Below are positions 38,226-45,717 of a stretch of 64,000 nt of DNA, one piece after another (positions within the stretch are counted from its first letter, which is position 1; each line of letters starts with the position of its first letter). The translations under genes and the position numbers were made by a program. Below the pieces are notes generated by a model. It did no database searches and was not told the origin of the DNA. It was given only the letters and a program-made list of their open reading frames with translations. Source of the DNA: Clavibacter zhangzhiyongii (GTDB lineage Bacteria; Actinomycetota; Actinomycetes; Actinomycetales; Microbacteriaceae); NCBI RefSeq assembly GCF_014775655.1, contig NZ_CP061274.1:2232001-2296000 (forward strand), in the 5' to 3' direction.

Positions 38226-39181
38226 AGGTCTTCTCCCGATCGGATGAGGTTGCGGATGTAGAACGCCGTGAGCACCAGCAGGAGCAGCGTGGTGACGACC
38301 GAGATCGCCGCGCCCTGCCCGAGCTCGAAGCCGACGAACGCGGTCGTGTAGGTGAAGACGCCGAGCGTCGAGGTCGCGTCGTCGGGACCGCCCTGCGAGA
38401 CGAGCCAGATCTGGTTGAAGACGTTGTAGTCCCAGATCACCGAGAGGATCGTCACGAGCAGCAGCGTGGGCTTGAGGAACGGCAGCGTGATGGTGCGGTA
38501 CACCGCGAGCTCCGAGGCGCCGTCGAGGCGCACGGCCTCCTTCAGCTCCGGCGGGATCTGCGTCTCCGCGGCGTAGAGCGTCAGCGCGATGAACGGCACG
38601 GCCTGCCAGACGATGAGCATCCAGATGGACGTGTAGGCGAGGAACGCGTCGTTCGACCAGTCGACGTCGGTCATGTCGCCGAAGACCCCGAGCTGCGTGA
38701 GCATCCAGTTGACGACGCCGTAGCCCGGCTGGAACAGCCACTTCCACACGAGCGAGGAGGCGACGTTCGGCATGGCCCACGCGAAGATGAGCACGATGGT
38801 GACGGCGTAGCGGAACGGCGTGCTGATCCGGGTCATGAGGTGCGAGACGCCCGTGCCGATGACCACGCTGCCGATCACCATGGCGGCCGTGAAGAGGATC
38901 GTGCGCACGAGCGCCGCCCAGAACGCCGGCTCCTGCACGAGCTCGACGTAGTTGCCGAGCCCCACGCTCTCGTACGCGCCCGTGTAGAGGGTGCGCTGGT
39001 CGGAGTCGGTCGTCGAGGTGATGACGAGGTAGACGATGGGCGCGACGAGCACGACCAGCAGCACGAGGCCGGCCGGCGAGAGGAGCCAGGCGGGGGCGGA
39101 GCTGCCGCGTCGCGGGGACGGGCGGCCCGGGGATCCGACGGATCCGCGGGGCTTCGGCGGGCGCGTGCCGGTGAGGGCCAC
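38222..39181 (-). CDS. Sugar ABC transporter permease (MalF type), GlcNAc/chitobiose locus
   Basis: A 319-aa inner-membrane subunit with six membrane helices after a Pro/Arg-rich start. The docking loop is LKEAVRLDGASELAVYRTITLPFLKP. I place the start at GTG 39181 because it has an ideal ggagg site eight bases upstream; the frame remains open further up but without homology-like sequence. It forms the translocation pore with the following permease and resembles DasB-type subunits. Confidence 0.92.
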   Translation of the reverse strand: MALTGTRPPKPRGSVGSPGRPSPRRGSSAPAWLLSPAGLVLLVVLVAPIVYLVITSTTDSDQRTLYTGAYESVGLGNYVELVQEPAFWAALVRTILFTAAMVIGSVVIGTGVSHLMTRISTPFRYAVTIVLIFAWAMPNVASSLVWKWLFQPGYGVVNWMLTQLGVFGDMTDVDWSNDAFLAYTSIWMLIVWQAVPFIALTLYAAETQIPPELKEAVRLDGASELAVYRTITLPFLKPTLLLVTILSVIWDYNVFNQIWLVSQGGPDDATSTLGVFTYTTAFVGFELGQGAAISVVTTLLLLVLTAFYIRNLIRSGEDL

Positions 39182-39250
39182 GGTGCCTCCTTCGGGTGGT
39201 GGTGCGGGTGTCGCGGACGGCGGGCGCGCGGGGCGCCGGACGGGTGCGGG

Positions 39251-39282
39251 GCGGGGCGCCGGTCGTCGGACCGGCGCCCCGC
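39251..39282 (-). terminator. Intercistronic hairpin between binding-protein and permease genes
   Basis: A perfect 14-bp stem (gcggggcgccggtc / gaccggcgccccgc) with a tetraloop lies just beyond the binding-protein stop, inside the 107-bp gap before the permease. Such hairpins often act as partial terminators or 3'-end stabilisers, so that binding protein is made in excess over membrane subunits. Confidence 0.6.
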
Positions 39283-39288
39283 CGCGCG

Positions 39289-40611
39289 TCACTTGGAGTT
39301 GAGCTTCTCGTCGGCGGCGGAGTCGAAGTCCGCGGCCGCGGCCTCGGGGGTCTTCGTGCCGGAGGCGATGGAGGCGAACAGCTGGTTGATGCTCTTGTCG
39401 CCCTCGAGGTCGGCCCAGGCCCCGCTCGCGGGGGTGGCGTTCGAACGGAGCGCGGCGTCGAAGAAGCCCTTGTCGAGCGGCGACAGCGAGCTCGACGCGG
39501 CCTCGACGGCCTCGGTGCTGTTCGGGATCCACGTGTCGTTGCCGAAGACCCACTCCGACTGGATGTCGGGGCTGGCGGCGATCTTCGCCCACTGGAGCGC
39601 GAGCTCCGCGTTCTTCGACTTGGCGGCGATGCCCCAGTCGGATCCGCCCAGCATCACCGGCTGCGTCTCACCCGACTTGCCCGGCAGCGGGAAGCTGCCC
39701 AGGTCGTCGTCGGTCAGCTCCGGGTTGGCCTTCTTGATCATGTCGATGTAGCCGTTCGACGCGAGGATCGCGCTGGTGGTGCCGTCCGCGAAGACCTGCG
39801 TCTGGTCGGGCGCCGTGGTGTCGAGCGTGCGCGACGCCGCCGTGGAGTACGCGTTCTGGAACTCCTGGAAGTCGGCGAGGCCCTGCTGCGCCTTCGCGTC
39901 GCCGAAGGCCGGCGTCCACGTGCCGTCGTCCTCGGTGGCGATCTCGCCGCCCGCGTCCCACACGAACTGCATGCCCGCGAACCAGTACTGGCCCGGCATG
40001 TAGAAGGGCGAGAAGCCGTCGGTGGAGGAGTTGGCGGCGGCCACCTTCTCGAGCGCCGCCGTGAGCTCCTCGTAGGTGGTCGGCGCCTCGGTGACGCCGG
40101 CGTCCGCCCACATGGTCTTGTTGTAGATCACGGCGCGGGCGCCCGCGAAGCCGGGCACGGCGTACAGCTTGCCGTCGACGGTGGCCGGGGCCTCGAGGCC
40201 CTCGAGCCACGTCTGGCCCTGCGCGAGGTCGTCGCGGTACGACGTGAGGTCGAGCAGCCCGCCGTTCGCGGCGTAGCTCGCGACCTGCGTGTTGCCGATG
40301 TCGAGCACGTCCGGCGGGGTCGAGGTCGACAGCGCGGTGGCGACCTTGGTGGTGATGCCGTCCCACTGCTGGGTCTGCACCTTCACCTCCGCGCCGGTCT
40401 GCGCCGTGAACTCGTCGTTGATCGCCTTCATCGTCTCGTCGGTGTAGTCGCCGGTCATGACCCAGACGTTCAGGGTCTTGCCGTCGCCCTTCGTGGCGGC
40501 GATCTCCTGGGCGGATCCGTCGCCGGCCGCGGTCGTGCCGCCGCTCGAGCAGGCGGTGAGGGCGAGGACGGCGGCGAGGCCGAGGCCGGCCGTCAGTCTC
40601 ATGTGTCGCAT
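39289..40611 (-). CDS. Sugar-binding lipoprotein of ABC transporter, GlcNAc/chitobiose locus
   Basis: A 440-aa extracellular solute-binding protein (family 1). The N-terminus is a lipoprotein signal (AAVLALTAC lipobox) followed by an SSGGTTAAGDGS linker. The mature part has KTLNVWVMTGDYTD, NDEFTAQTGAEVKV and YAVPGFAGARAVIYNKTMWADAGV, the usual family landmarks. The ATG at 40611 has a ggagaacc site; a second ATG nine bases later is possible. Position suggests it binds GlcNAc or chitobiose, like DasA/NgcE; the actual ligand is inferred. The gene lies 65 bp after the regulator. Confidence 0.92.
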   Translation of the reverse strand: MRHMRLTAGLGLAAVLALTACSSGGTTAAGDGSAQEIAATKGDGKTLNVWVMTGDYTDETMKAINDEFTAQTGAEVKVQTQQWDGITTKVATALSTSTPPDVLDIGNTQVASYAANGGLLDLTSYRDDLAQGQTWLEGLEAPATVDGKLYAVPGFAGARAVIYNKTMWADAGVTEAPTTYEELTAALEKVAAANSSTDGFSPFYMPGQYWFAGMQFVWDAGGEIATEDDGTWTPAFGDAKAQQGLADFQEFQNAYSTAASRTLDTTAPDQTQVFADGTTSAILASNGYIDMIKKANPELTDDDLGSFPLPGKSGETQPVMLGGSDWGIAAKSKNAELALQWAKIAASPDIQSEWVFGNDTWIPNSTEAVEAASSSLSPLDKGFFDAALRSNATPASGAWADLEGDKSINQLFASIASGTKTPEAAAADFDSAADEKLNSK

Positions 40612-40630
40612 GGTGGTTCTCCTGGGGTTC

Positions 40631-40655
40631 GGTGCGGTGCGGTGCGGTGCGGTGC
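40631..40655. repeat. Five tandem copies of a 5-bp repeat (ggtgc)
   Basis: Five head-to-tail ggtgc units stand in the 65-bp gap between the ROK regulator and the binding-protein gene, beside the latter's ribosome-binding site. Copy number could vary by slippage and change spacing or RNA structure. Confidence 0.75.
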
Positions 40656-40676
40656 GTGTCGGGATGGTCGGGGAGG

Positions 40677-41849
40677 TCAGTAGACGCCGAGCTCGGCCTG
40701 GAGCATGAGCGAGGCGCCGCCGAGGAGCACGAGGTCGGCGTCGTCGTCGCTCATCCGGAGGGAGAGCGCGTCGCCGACGCTGGCGAGCGTGCGGGCGCGG
40801 ATGGTGGCGAGGGTCGCGTCGCGGAGGGGCCCCTCGATGAGCTCGCGGGGGCCGGTGACGACGACGTGGTTGAGGTTGAGGGCGCTGATCACGGGCGCGA
40901 TGACGACGCCGAGCGCGGATCCGGCGTCGCGGAGGGCCGCGTCGCGCGCGTCGTCCGCGAGGCCCTCGATGCGCCGGGCGAGGTAGCGGGCGCCGATCAC
41001 CGTCTCGAGGCAGCCGGAGCGGCCGCAGGTGCAGGCCTCGCCGGCGTCGGGATCCCCGACCGTGACGTGGCCGATCTCCCCCGCCGCGAACTGCTCGCCC
41101 TGCACGAGCGCGCCGCCGATCACGAGGCCGACGCCCACGCCGTCCTCGATGGTGACGACCATGACGCTCTGCCCGGGCACCTCGCTGAACATGTGCATCC
41201 CGACGGCGGACAGGTTCGCGTCGTTGGCGATGCGCACGGGCACGCGGAAGTGGTCGGCGAGGCGCGCCCGGAGCGGCACGTCGGACCACTCGAGGTCGAG
41301 GGCCGCGCGCACGACGCCCTGGTCGTCGACGATGCCGGGCACCCCGACCGCGATGCCGAGGAGGCGGCGGGGCGTCTGCGCCACGAGGCGCTCGCTGAGG
41401 CGCACGACCTTGGCGACGGCCGCGTCGCCGGTGGCGCCGTCGACCTCGAGGGACGACTCGGCGAGCACCTCGCCGCGGAGGTTCATCACCGCCCCGACGA
41501 AGCGGCGGCCGTTGGAGAGGTCGAGGGCGACGATGTGGAAGGAGTCGGCGTCGATCTCGACGAGCTGAGCCGGCTTGCCGACGCGGGCGTCCTCGCGCTG
41601 CCCGACCTCGGCGACGATCCCGTCGGCCGCGAGCTCGCTGACGAGCACCGAGACGGTGGGGCGCGTCAGGCCGGACTCGCGGGCGAGGTCGGCGCGGCTC
41701 ATGGCGCCGCGGTGGAACAGCGCCTGCAGCATCATCGAGCGGTTGTGCACCCGGTTGTGCTGCGGCAGCGACTTCGAGACGGCGCGGCGGGTGCGGGTGC
41801 CGGCGGGGCCGGAGGCGGCCGGGGCCAGTTCGGTGGGCATGCGCGCCAT
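40677..41849 (-). CDS. ROK-family transcriptional regulator of the GlcNAc locus
   Basis: A 390-aa repressor-type ROK protein. The N-terminal winged helix-turn-helix is MLQALFHRGAMSRADLARESGLTRPTVSVLVSEL; the C-terminal sugar-kinase-like domain has ALDLSNGR, the ligand Glu in GEIGHVTVGD and the zinc site CTCGRSGCLE. It resembles NagC and actinobacterial GlcNAc-responsive regulators; the effector is probably GlcNAc or GlcNAc-6-phosphate (inference). It is divergent to the ROK kinase, and two TTAGTAA-type inverted repeats between them are its likely operators, giving autoregulation. Downstream it leads the transporter and nag genes. Confidence 0.92.
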   Translation of the reverse strand: MARMPTELAPAASGPAGTRTRRAVSKSLPQHNRVHNRSMMLQALFHRGAMSRADLARESGLTRPTVSVLVSELAADGIVAEVGQREDARVGKPAQLVEIDADSFHIVALDLSNGRRFVGAVMNLRGEVLAESSLEVDGATGDAAVAKVVRLSERLVAQTPRRLLGIAVGVPGIVDDQGVVRAALDLEWSDVPLRARLADHFRVPVRIANDANLSAVGMHMFSEVPGQSVMVVTIEDGVGVGLVIGGALVQGEQFAAGEIGHVTVGDPDAGEACTCGRSGCLETVIGARYLARRIEGLADDARDAALRDAGSALGVVIAPVISALNLNHVVVTGPRELIEGPLRDATLATIRARTLASVGDALSLRMSDDDADLVLLGGASLMLQAELGVY

Positions 41850-41883
41850 CTCCTCTCCATGCGGTCGACGTCGACCGCTTGGA

Positions 41884-41910
41884 GCGTTAGTAAATCCTCC
41901 TTACAAACGC
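41884..41910. promoter_or_regulatory. Probable ROK operator 1
   Basis: Inverted repeat GCGTTAGTAA (41884-41893) / TTACAAACGC (41901-41910) with a 7-nt spacer: arms differ at one base. It sits 35 bp upstream of the regulator start and is strikingly AT-rich for this genome. TTAGTAA/TTTGTAA half-sites are of the kind bound by NagC/XylR-type ROK repressors. Confidence 0.7.
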
Positions 41911-42005
41911 GGTGTCAAGCGTTCGGCCGAGATCCGAACGCGAAATCTCCCGGAAACACGGCCCTGTGCGGCAGGATCCGTCGACGAACCCCTTGTGGCC
42001 GTCGG

Positions 42006-42024
42006 GTTTGTAATGTTTACTAAC
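42006..42024. promoter_or_regulatory. Probable ROK operator 2
   Basis: Inverted repeat GTTTGTAA (42006-42013) / TTACTAAC (42017-42024) with a 3-nt spacer. The same two half-site variants recur as in operator 1. It lies about 60 bp upstream of the ROK kinase GTG start, where it could block that promoter. Confidence 0.7.
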
Positions 42025-42084
42025 GAACGCGGCGCCGGAGCTGCGGCCGCATCGCGGTCCTCCGGAGGCGCAGGAGGAGTCACG

Positions 42085-43002
42085 GTGCGCATCGGGCTGG
42101 ACATCGGCGGCACGAAGATCGAGGCGGTCGCCGTCGACGGCGACGACCTCGTGGTCTCCGCCCTCCGCCGCCCCGCCGGCCACGGCGGCGTCGAGGTCCT
42201 CGACAACGCCGTGCGCGCGGTCGAGGAGCTGGTCGCGCGCCTCGGCGAGCCCGTCGTCGCGTCCGTCGGCGTCGGCATCCCCGGCATGGTGGATCCCGCG
42301 ACCGGCACCGTGCAGCACGCCGTCAACCTCGGCATCGACGGCTTCCCGTTCGGACCCGGCCTCGAGACGCGCCTCGGCGTCCCCGTCGCCCTCGAGAACG
42401 ACGTGAACGCCGCGGCCGTCGGCGTCTCCCAGCTGCTCGGCCTGCGTGGATCCCTCGCCTACCTCAACGTCGGCACCGGCCTCGCGGCCGGCCTCGTCAC
42501 CGACGGGGTCCTCCTCCGCGGGGCGCGCGGCGGCGCGGGCGAGATCGGGCACGTGCCCGTGGATCCCGCCGGCCTCCCCTGCCCCTGCGGCCAGCGCGGC
42601 TGCCTCGAGACGACGGCGTCCGGCGCGGGCGTCGCCCGGCAGTGGAGCGGCACCGGCGCGCACGCGGCGGTCGAGGTCTTCCGCGCGGCCGAGCGGGGCG
42701 ACCCGCTGGCCCGGGACATCCGGCTGCGGCTCGCGGAGGGCATCGCCGCGGCGGTCCGGATCCTCGTGCTCACCAACGACGTCGACGCCGTGGTCGTCGG
42801 CGGCGGCGTCAGCCGGCTCGGCGCGCCCCTGCTCGACGACGTGCTCGGCGTGCTCGCCCGGCAGGCCGCGACCTCCCCGTTCCTCGCGAGCCTCGGCATC
42901 CCCGACCGCGTCCGCCTCCTCCCGCCCGAGCTGCCCGCGGCCTCCGTGGGCGCCGCGCTCCTGCGTCCCGCCCACGAGCTGGACCGCCCGCTGCCCCGCT
43001 GA
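42085..43002 (+). CDS. ROK-family sugar kinase, probably N-acetylglucosamine kinase
   Basis: A 305-aa cytoplasmic kinase that would make GlcNAc-6-phosphate for NagA. ROK hallmarks are RIGLDIGGTKIEAV (phosphate loop), LENDVNAAAVG with the catalytic Asp, the Glu in GEIGHVPVDP and the zinc motif CPCGQRGCLE. I chose GTG 42085 because aggagg lies seven bases upstream; an in-frame ATG at 42013 falls inside operator 2 and lacks a ribosome-binding site. GlcNAc specificity rests on the neighbourhood; glucokinase activity is possible. Two Tat-exported proteins follow in the same direction. Confidence 0.9.
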   Translation: MRIGLDIGGTKIEAVAVDGDDLVVSALRRPAGHGGVEVLDNAVRAVEELVARLGEPVVASVGVGIPGMVDPATGTVQHAVNLGIDGFPFGPGLETRLGVPVALENDVNAAAVGVSQLLGLRGSLAYLNVGTGLAAGLVTDGVLLRGARGGAGEIGHVPVDPAGLPCPCGQRGCLETTASGAGVARQWSGTGAHAAVEVFRAAERGDPLARDIRLRLAEGIAAAVRILVLTNDVDAVVVGGGVSRLGAPLLDDVLGVLARQAATSPFLASLGIPDRVRLLPPELPAASVGAALLRPAHELDRPLPR

Positions 43003-43011
43003 CCCGTCCCC

Positions 43012-43038
43012 GCACGACCCGCACGACCCGCACGACCC
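43012..43038. repeat. Three tandem copies of a 9-bp repeat (gcacgaccc)
   Basis: Three exact head-to-tail gcacgaccc units occupy most of the 69-bp gap between the ROK kinase and the first Tat-exported gene. Confidence 0.75.
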
Positions 43039-43071
43039 GGCATCCCCGATCGATGAAGATGGAGAGACGAC

Positions 43072-44403
43072 ATGACCGACCCCCGCCCCGCCGGCGACCA
43101 CCCGCTCGGCGCCCGCCCCCTCAGCCGCCGGGCCCTGCTCGGCGGATCCGCGGCCGCCGTGGGCACCGCGCTCCTCGCGGCCCCGCAGGCCGCCTCCGCC
43201 TCCGGCCCGCTCCTCGGCGCCCCCGACCTCGGCTCCCCGACCGCGTCCCGCGCGCTCATGCGCAGCGCGAAGGGCGCGTACGAGTTCCTCGACGGCCGCG
43301 TCGACGAGTACGCGACCGGCAGCCAGCTCCGCCTCCCTCGCAGCTACCAGGGCGGCTTCTTCACCACGCCGACCTTCGACTTCGTGTCGTCGTTCGCGTA
43401 CGACGACGCGCTCGTGATCCTCGCCTACCTCGGCCGCGGATCCCGCGCCGACGTCCGCCGCGCCACGGTCCTCGGCGACGCGCTCCTGTTCGTGCAGGCG
43501 AACGACCCGATCGGCGACGGCCGCACCCGCGCGTCGTACCAGCCGGACACGTTCCCGGCCACGGGAGCGCCGTCGGGGAACCTCGACATCGGCTCCCCCG
43601 CCGCGTACACCGGCAACCAGAGCTGGGTCGGCATGGCGTTCGCGCGGCTCTTCGTCGTGACGGGCCAGCGCCGGTTCCTCGACGGCGCCGTGCGGCTCGG
43701 GCGGTGGATCCGCGCCAACGCGACGGACACGACCCGCGCGCCGTACGGCTTCACGGGCGGACGGAACGCCGACGACCAGCCCATCACGTTCAAGTCGACC
43801 GAGCACAACATCGACGTCACGGGGTTCTTCACGCAGCTCGCCGAGCTCACGCGCGACGCGTCGTGGGCCGCGGACGCCGCGATCGCCCGGTCCTTCGTCG
43901 AGGCGATGCAGGATCCGGCCGACGGCCACCTCTGGACCGGCACCGACCCCGACGGCGTCACGGTCAACCGCACGGTCGTCCCCGAGGACGTGCACACGTG
44001 GGCCTACCTCGCGACCCTCGACCCGCGGTACTCCCGCGCGCTCGACTGGGTGGTGGCGAACCTGTCCGCGGTCGACGGCCCCTACACGGGCCCCTCCTAC
44101 AGCGACACCGACACGAGCAAGGTGTGGTTCGAGGGCTCCGGGCACCTCGCCCTCTGCTTCCGCATCCGCCGCGCCCCCGGCGACAGGGCCCGCGCGATCG
44201 AGCTGTTCCGCAGCATCGAGGTCGCGCAGGTCGAGCAGCCGAACGGCGACGGGAAGGGCGTGGTCTCCGCCTCGAGCGACGGCCTCGACACGGGCTTCGG
44301 CGACATCTACTACGCGAGCCTGCACACGGGCGCGACCGCGTGGTTCCTCCTCGCCGCCACGCTCACCAACCCGTTCCGCCTCGGCGGACCGCGGTCGCGA
44401 TGA
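43072..44403 (+). CDS. Tat-exported protein, probable (alpha/alpha) barrel, unknown family (copy 1)
   Basis: A 443-aa protein with a twin-arginine signal (LSRRALLGGSAAAVGTALLAA, cleavage near ASA). The mature part is built of helices with repeating aromatic-Gly turns typical of six-hairpin glycosidase-like barrels: FVSSFAYDDALVILAYLGRG, DPIGDGRTRASYQPD, NQSWVGMAFARL, STEHNIDVTGFFTQL and ASLHTGATAWFLLAA. Conserved acidic residues (YDD, STEH, WFEG) could be catalytic. It is followed without gap by a paralog and shares the direction of the GlcNAc kinase, so a secreted carbohydrate-active or sugar-binding role is plausible. I cannot name the family. Confidence 0.8.
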   Translation: MTDPRPAGDHPLGARPLSRRALLGGSAAAVGTALLAAPQAASASGPLLGAPDLGSPTASRALMRSAKGAYEFLDGRVDEYATGSQLRLPRSYQGGFFTTPTFDFVSSFAYDDALVILAYLGRGSRADVRRATVLGDALLFVQANDPIGDGRTRASYQPDTFPATGAPSGNLDIGSPAAYTGNQSWVGMAFARLFVVTGQRRFLDGAVRLGRWIRANATDTTRAPYGFTGGRNADDQPITFKSTEHNIDVTGFFTQLAELTRDASWAADAAIARSFVEAMQDPADGHLWTGTDPDGVTVNRTVVPEDVHTWAYLATLDPRYSRALDWVVANLSAVDGPYTGPSYSDTDTSKVWFEGSGHLALCFRIRRAPGDRARAIELFRSIEVAQVEQPNGDGKGVVSASSDGLDTGFGDIYYASLHTGATAWFLLAATLTNPFRLGGPRSR

Positions 44404-45662
44404 GCGCCGCGCACGACGGCCGCGGGACGATCTCCCGCCGCGCCGCCCTCCTGGGGGTGGCGGGCCTCGGCGTCGCCGGGCTCGCCGCGACCGCTCCGCT
44501 CCCGTCCGGCGTGCCGGCGGCCCGGGCGGCGGCCGCCGTCGTCCCGTCCGCCGCCTCCGTCACGAGCGCCTTCGGGTTCCTCGCCGCGAAGCTCGACCAG
44601 CGGGCGACCGGATCCACCCTCCGCGTCCCGCAGAGCTACACGGGCGGCAGGCAGGGCGCCGCGGGCTTCGTGTCGAGCTTCGCCTACGACGACGCCATCA
44701 TGATCCTCGCCTGGGTCGCCCGCGGCACCGCGGACGATCTGCAGCGCGCGACCGTCCTCGGCGACGCCCTGCTGTACGCGCAGGCGCACGACCCCATCGG
44801 CGACGGCCGCACGCGCGCGTCGTACCAGCCGGATCCGTTCATCACCGCGAGCGGGGCGCCGTACATCGGCTCCCCCGCGGCGAACACGGGCAACCAGGCG
44901 TGGGTGGGCATGGCCCTCGCGCGGCTCAGCCGCGCCACCGGGCAGAGCCGCTTCCTCGCGGGGGCGGTGCGGCTCGGCGACTGGATCCGCACGAGGACGC
45001 TCGACACGACCCGCGCCCCGTACGGCTACACGGGCGGGCGCGACGGATCCGACGTGCCGTACGCGTTCAAGTCGACGGAGCACGCCATCGACGTCCTCGC
45101 GTTCTTCACCATGCTCGCGACCCTCACCGGCGACGCCGCGTGGACCGGCCGCGCGGCGACGGCGTCGTCGTTCCTGGCGGCGATGCGGGACGCGTCCGAC
45201 GGCCACCTGTGGACGGGCACCGACGTCGACGGCACGACGATCAACCGCACGCCCATCCCGGGCGACGTCCAGAACTGGGCGTACCTCGCCACCGGCAGCA
45301 GCGCGTACTCGCCCGCGGTCACGTGGGTCATCGGCCAGCTGGCCGCGACCGACGGCGGCTTCACCGGGTCGTCCTACAGCTCGGCCGACCGGTCGAAGGT
45401 GTGGTTCGAGGGCACGGCGCACCTGGCGCTGGCGGTGCGGGCGCGCGGCGCCACCGGGGATCCGGCGCGCTACGCCGACCTCATGGCCACGCTCGAGCGC
45501 GCGCAGTCCGCAGCTCCGATCGCGGACGGACGCGGCATCGTCGCGGCGTCGAGCGACGGCCTGGTCACGGGCTTCGGCGACACCTACGACGCGAGCCTGC
45601 ACACCGGCGCCACGGCCTGGTACCTGCTCGCGGCGCTCGGGGCGAACCCCTTCCGCCTCTGA
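44400..45662 (+). CDS. Tat-exported protein, probable (alpha/alpha) barrel, unknown family (copy 2)
   Basis: A 420-aa tandem paralog of the preceding protein, overlapping it by four bases (ATGA). It has its own twin-arginine signal (ISRRAALLGVAGLGVAGLAAT). Matching blocks in the same order include FVSSFAYDDAIMILAWVARG, DPIGDGRTRASYQPD, NQAWVGMALARL, STEHAIDVLAFFTML, SKVWFEG and ASLHTGATAWYLLAA, ending NPFRL. The shared DPIGDGRTRASYQPD block and the three acidic sites are the best active-site candidates. Different inter-block sequences suggest diverged ligand specificity rather than a very recent copy. Confidence 0.8.
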   Translation: MSAAHDGRGTISRRAALLGVAGLGVAGLAATAPLPSGVPAARAAAAVVPSAASVTSAFGFLAAKLDQRATGSTLRVPQSYTGGRQGAAGFVSSFAYDDAIMILAWVARGTADDLQRATVLGDALLYAQAHDPIGDGRTRASYQPDPFITASGAPYIGSPAANTGNQAWVGMALARLSRATGQSRFLAGAVRLGDWIRTRTLDTTRAPYGYTGGRDGSDVPYAFKSTEHAIDVLAFFTMLATLTGDAAWTGRAATASSFLAAMRDASDGHLWTGTDVDGTTINRTPIPGDVQNWAYLATGSSAYSPAVTWVIGQLAATDGGFTGSSYSSADRSKVWFEGTAHLALAVRARGATGDPARYADLMATLERAQSAAPIADGRGIVAASSDGLVTGFGDTYDASLHTGATAWYLLAALGANPFRL

Positions 45663-45674
45663 CGCGCGTGCGGC

Positions 45675-45714
45675 CGACGGGTCCGGGCGCTCGGCGGAGC
45701 GCCCGGACCCGTCG
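45675..45714. terminator. Bidirectional hairpin terminator
   Basis: A perfect 18-bp stem (cgacgggtccgggcgctc / gagcgcccggacccgtcg) with a 4-nt loop lies between the second Tat-exported gene and the convergent S9 peptidase gene. Confidence 0.75.
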
Positions 45715-45717
45715 CGG

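Noticed and set aside
42013-42084. Earlier in-frame ATG for the ROK kinase
   Set aside because: It lies within operator 2, has no ribosome-binding site and adds an Ala/Gly/Ser-rich stretch; GTG 42085 has aggagg at ideal spacing.
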